Assembly (NCBI RefSeq): GCF_900103875.1
Contig: NZ_LT629705.1
Location: 3,977,001 to 4,041,000, forward strand
Source of the DNA: Pseudomonas arsenicoxydans
Lineage (GTDB): Bacteria; Pseudomonadota; Gammaproteobacteria; Pseudomonadales; Pseudomonadaceae
Length of the DNA stretch: 64,000 nt
Reading direction: 5' to 3'
Each line of letters opens with the position of its first letter. Position 1 is the stretch's first letter. Positions 63,478-64,000 of the stretch are shown here, one piece after another. The translations under genes were made by a program, and so were the position numbers. The notes under the pieces were generated by a model. The model had not been told where the DNA came from. It saw only the letters and a list, made by a program, of their open reading frames with translations, and did not search any database.

Positions 63478-64000
63478 ATGCAACCGATCATGAATCCAAA
63501 ATATCCAGGCCTGTCGGTGCGTGTCGCCGATGAGGGTTTCGCGCCCTATATCTGGGGCAGCGATTTCAGTTTTGAAGTCGCGGCCTATGGCGTAGCCGAA
63601 ATCGGCAAACCGGTGGAGCAGTGGCGGGTAACGCCAATCACCCCGTATCGAAAGTGCTACGGCATCGATCCCGAAGAGTTCAGCAGTTTTCGCGATGCCG
63701 CCGACAGCGCGGTGTTCATGGCCTACCTCGATGACGAACCCGTCGGGCATCTGGTCGTCAGCACCAACTGGAACGGCTTTGCCCACATCGACGAATTGGC
63801 CGTGCATGCGCCGGCGCGGCGCCATGGTGTGGCCAAGGCGTTGCTGGATGTGGCGCAATTCTGGAGTCGCAAGAAAAAATTGCCGGGCATCATGCTCGAA
63901 ACCCAGAATAACAACCTGGGCGCCTGCCGGCTTTATGAGCGCTGCGGTTTTGTGATTGGCGGGATCGATCATCTGCGCTATCGCGGCATCGACCCCAATA
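63478..64000 (+). CDS. GNAT-family N-acetyltransferase, streptothricin-acetyltransferase-like, cut by window end
   Basis: About 174 codons are visible before the right edge, so the C-terminus is missing. The acetyl-CoA-binding stretch ELAVHAPARRHGVAKALL (about 104-121) with the R/Q-x-x-G-x-G/A pattern, and ETQNNNLGACRLYERCGFVIG (about 142-162, in parts), are typical GNAT features. The segment LRYRGIDP near the visible end resembles the C-terminal part of streptothricin (Sat) acetyltransferases. AGGA precedes the ATG at 63478; a second in-frame ATG lies four codons on. It starts 14 nt after ldcA and may be co-transcribed. Confidence 0.85.
   Translation, partial: MQPIMNPKYPGLSVRVADEGFAPYIWGSDFSFEVAAYGVAEIGKPVEQWRVTPITPYRKCYGIDPEEFSSFRDAADSAVFMAYLDDEPVGHLVVSTNWNGFAHIDELAVHAPARRHGVAKALLDVAQFWSRKKKLPGIMLETQNNNLGACRLYERCGFVIGGIDHLRYRGIDPN

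Noticed and set aside
1..64000. CRISPR arrays, prophage or complete insertion sequences
   Set aside because: No regularly spaced repeats, phage structural genes, transposases or integrases were seen on either strand.

Overview
The window looks like a chromosome segment of a soil or plant-associated Pseudomonas, probably of the P. fluorescens group. Three things point there: the high-G+C coding style, a right-hand block (fabI, nppD-C-B-A2-A1, mltD, gloB, methyltransferase, rnhA, dnaQ, ldcA) in the order I recall from P. aeruginosa PA1806-PA1818, and the tRNA-Ser(UGA)/YccA pair. I see no integrase, transposase, rRNA or CRISPR array.

Left part (1-26 kb), accessory metabolism and transport. A DCC-family protein is cut by the left edge. 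It is followed by a methyltransferase, a Mut7-C RNase-like protein and a five-gene minus-strand operon (TIM-barrel isomerase, 2OG/Fe(II) dioxygenase, binding protein, fused permease-ATPase, SDR) of unknown substrate. Next come TspO, a divergent azoreductase/LysR pair with a possible 11-codon leader ORF, and a complete D-xylose locus (xylA-xylF-xylG-xylH with divergent xylR, no xylB). A winged-helix/TPR regulator faces an NmrA-like reductase, a cupin and an EmrAB-type pump. A DUF2721 protein, a DHCW-motif cupin and an ABC exporter close the section.

Middle part (26.3-46.7 kb), two plus-strand catabolic clusters and a transporter. The first (26.3-34.5 kb) is visibly less G+C-rich. It holds a Cys/Met-metabolism PLP enzyme, an amino-acid permease, a LysR, a threonine-synthase-like protein with a rebuilt cofactor loop, an Lrp-type regulator, a homoserine dehydrogenase without an ACT domain and an aldehyde dehydrogenase. 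I read it as a candidate homoserine/aspartate-semialdehyde utilisation island. The second (36.0-44.8 kb) holds a flavin aromatic hydroxylase, two TetR regulators, an extradiol dioxygenase, an FAH-family hydrolase, an acyl-CoA synthetase and a FadL-type porin. This set suits breakdown of a hydrophobic alkyl-substituted phenol. A small Ppx/GppA protein separates the clusters, and an atypical NRAMP protein follows the second.

Right part (47-64 kb), mostly core genome: tRNA-Ser, YccA, FabI, the five-gene Npp peptide/peptidyl-nucleoside importer with two binding proteins, MltD, GloB, RNase HI, DnaQ, lysine decarboxylase and an acetyltransferase cut by the right edge. A 43-bp-arm inverted repeat of REP type separates rnhA from dnaQ.

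The best leads for something undescribed are the threonine-synthase-like enzyme inside the homoserine-type island, the aromatic cluster with its matching palindromic operators, and the dioxygenase/TIM-barrel/ABC operon. All functional claims come from reading motifs; no database search was run.
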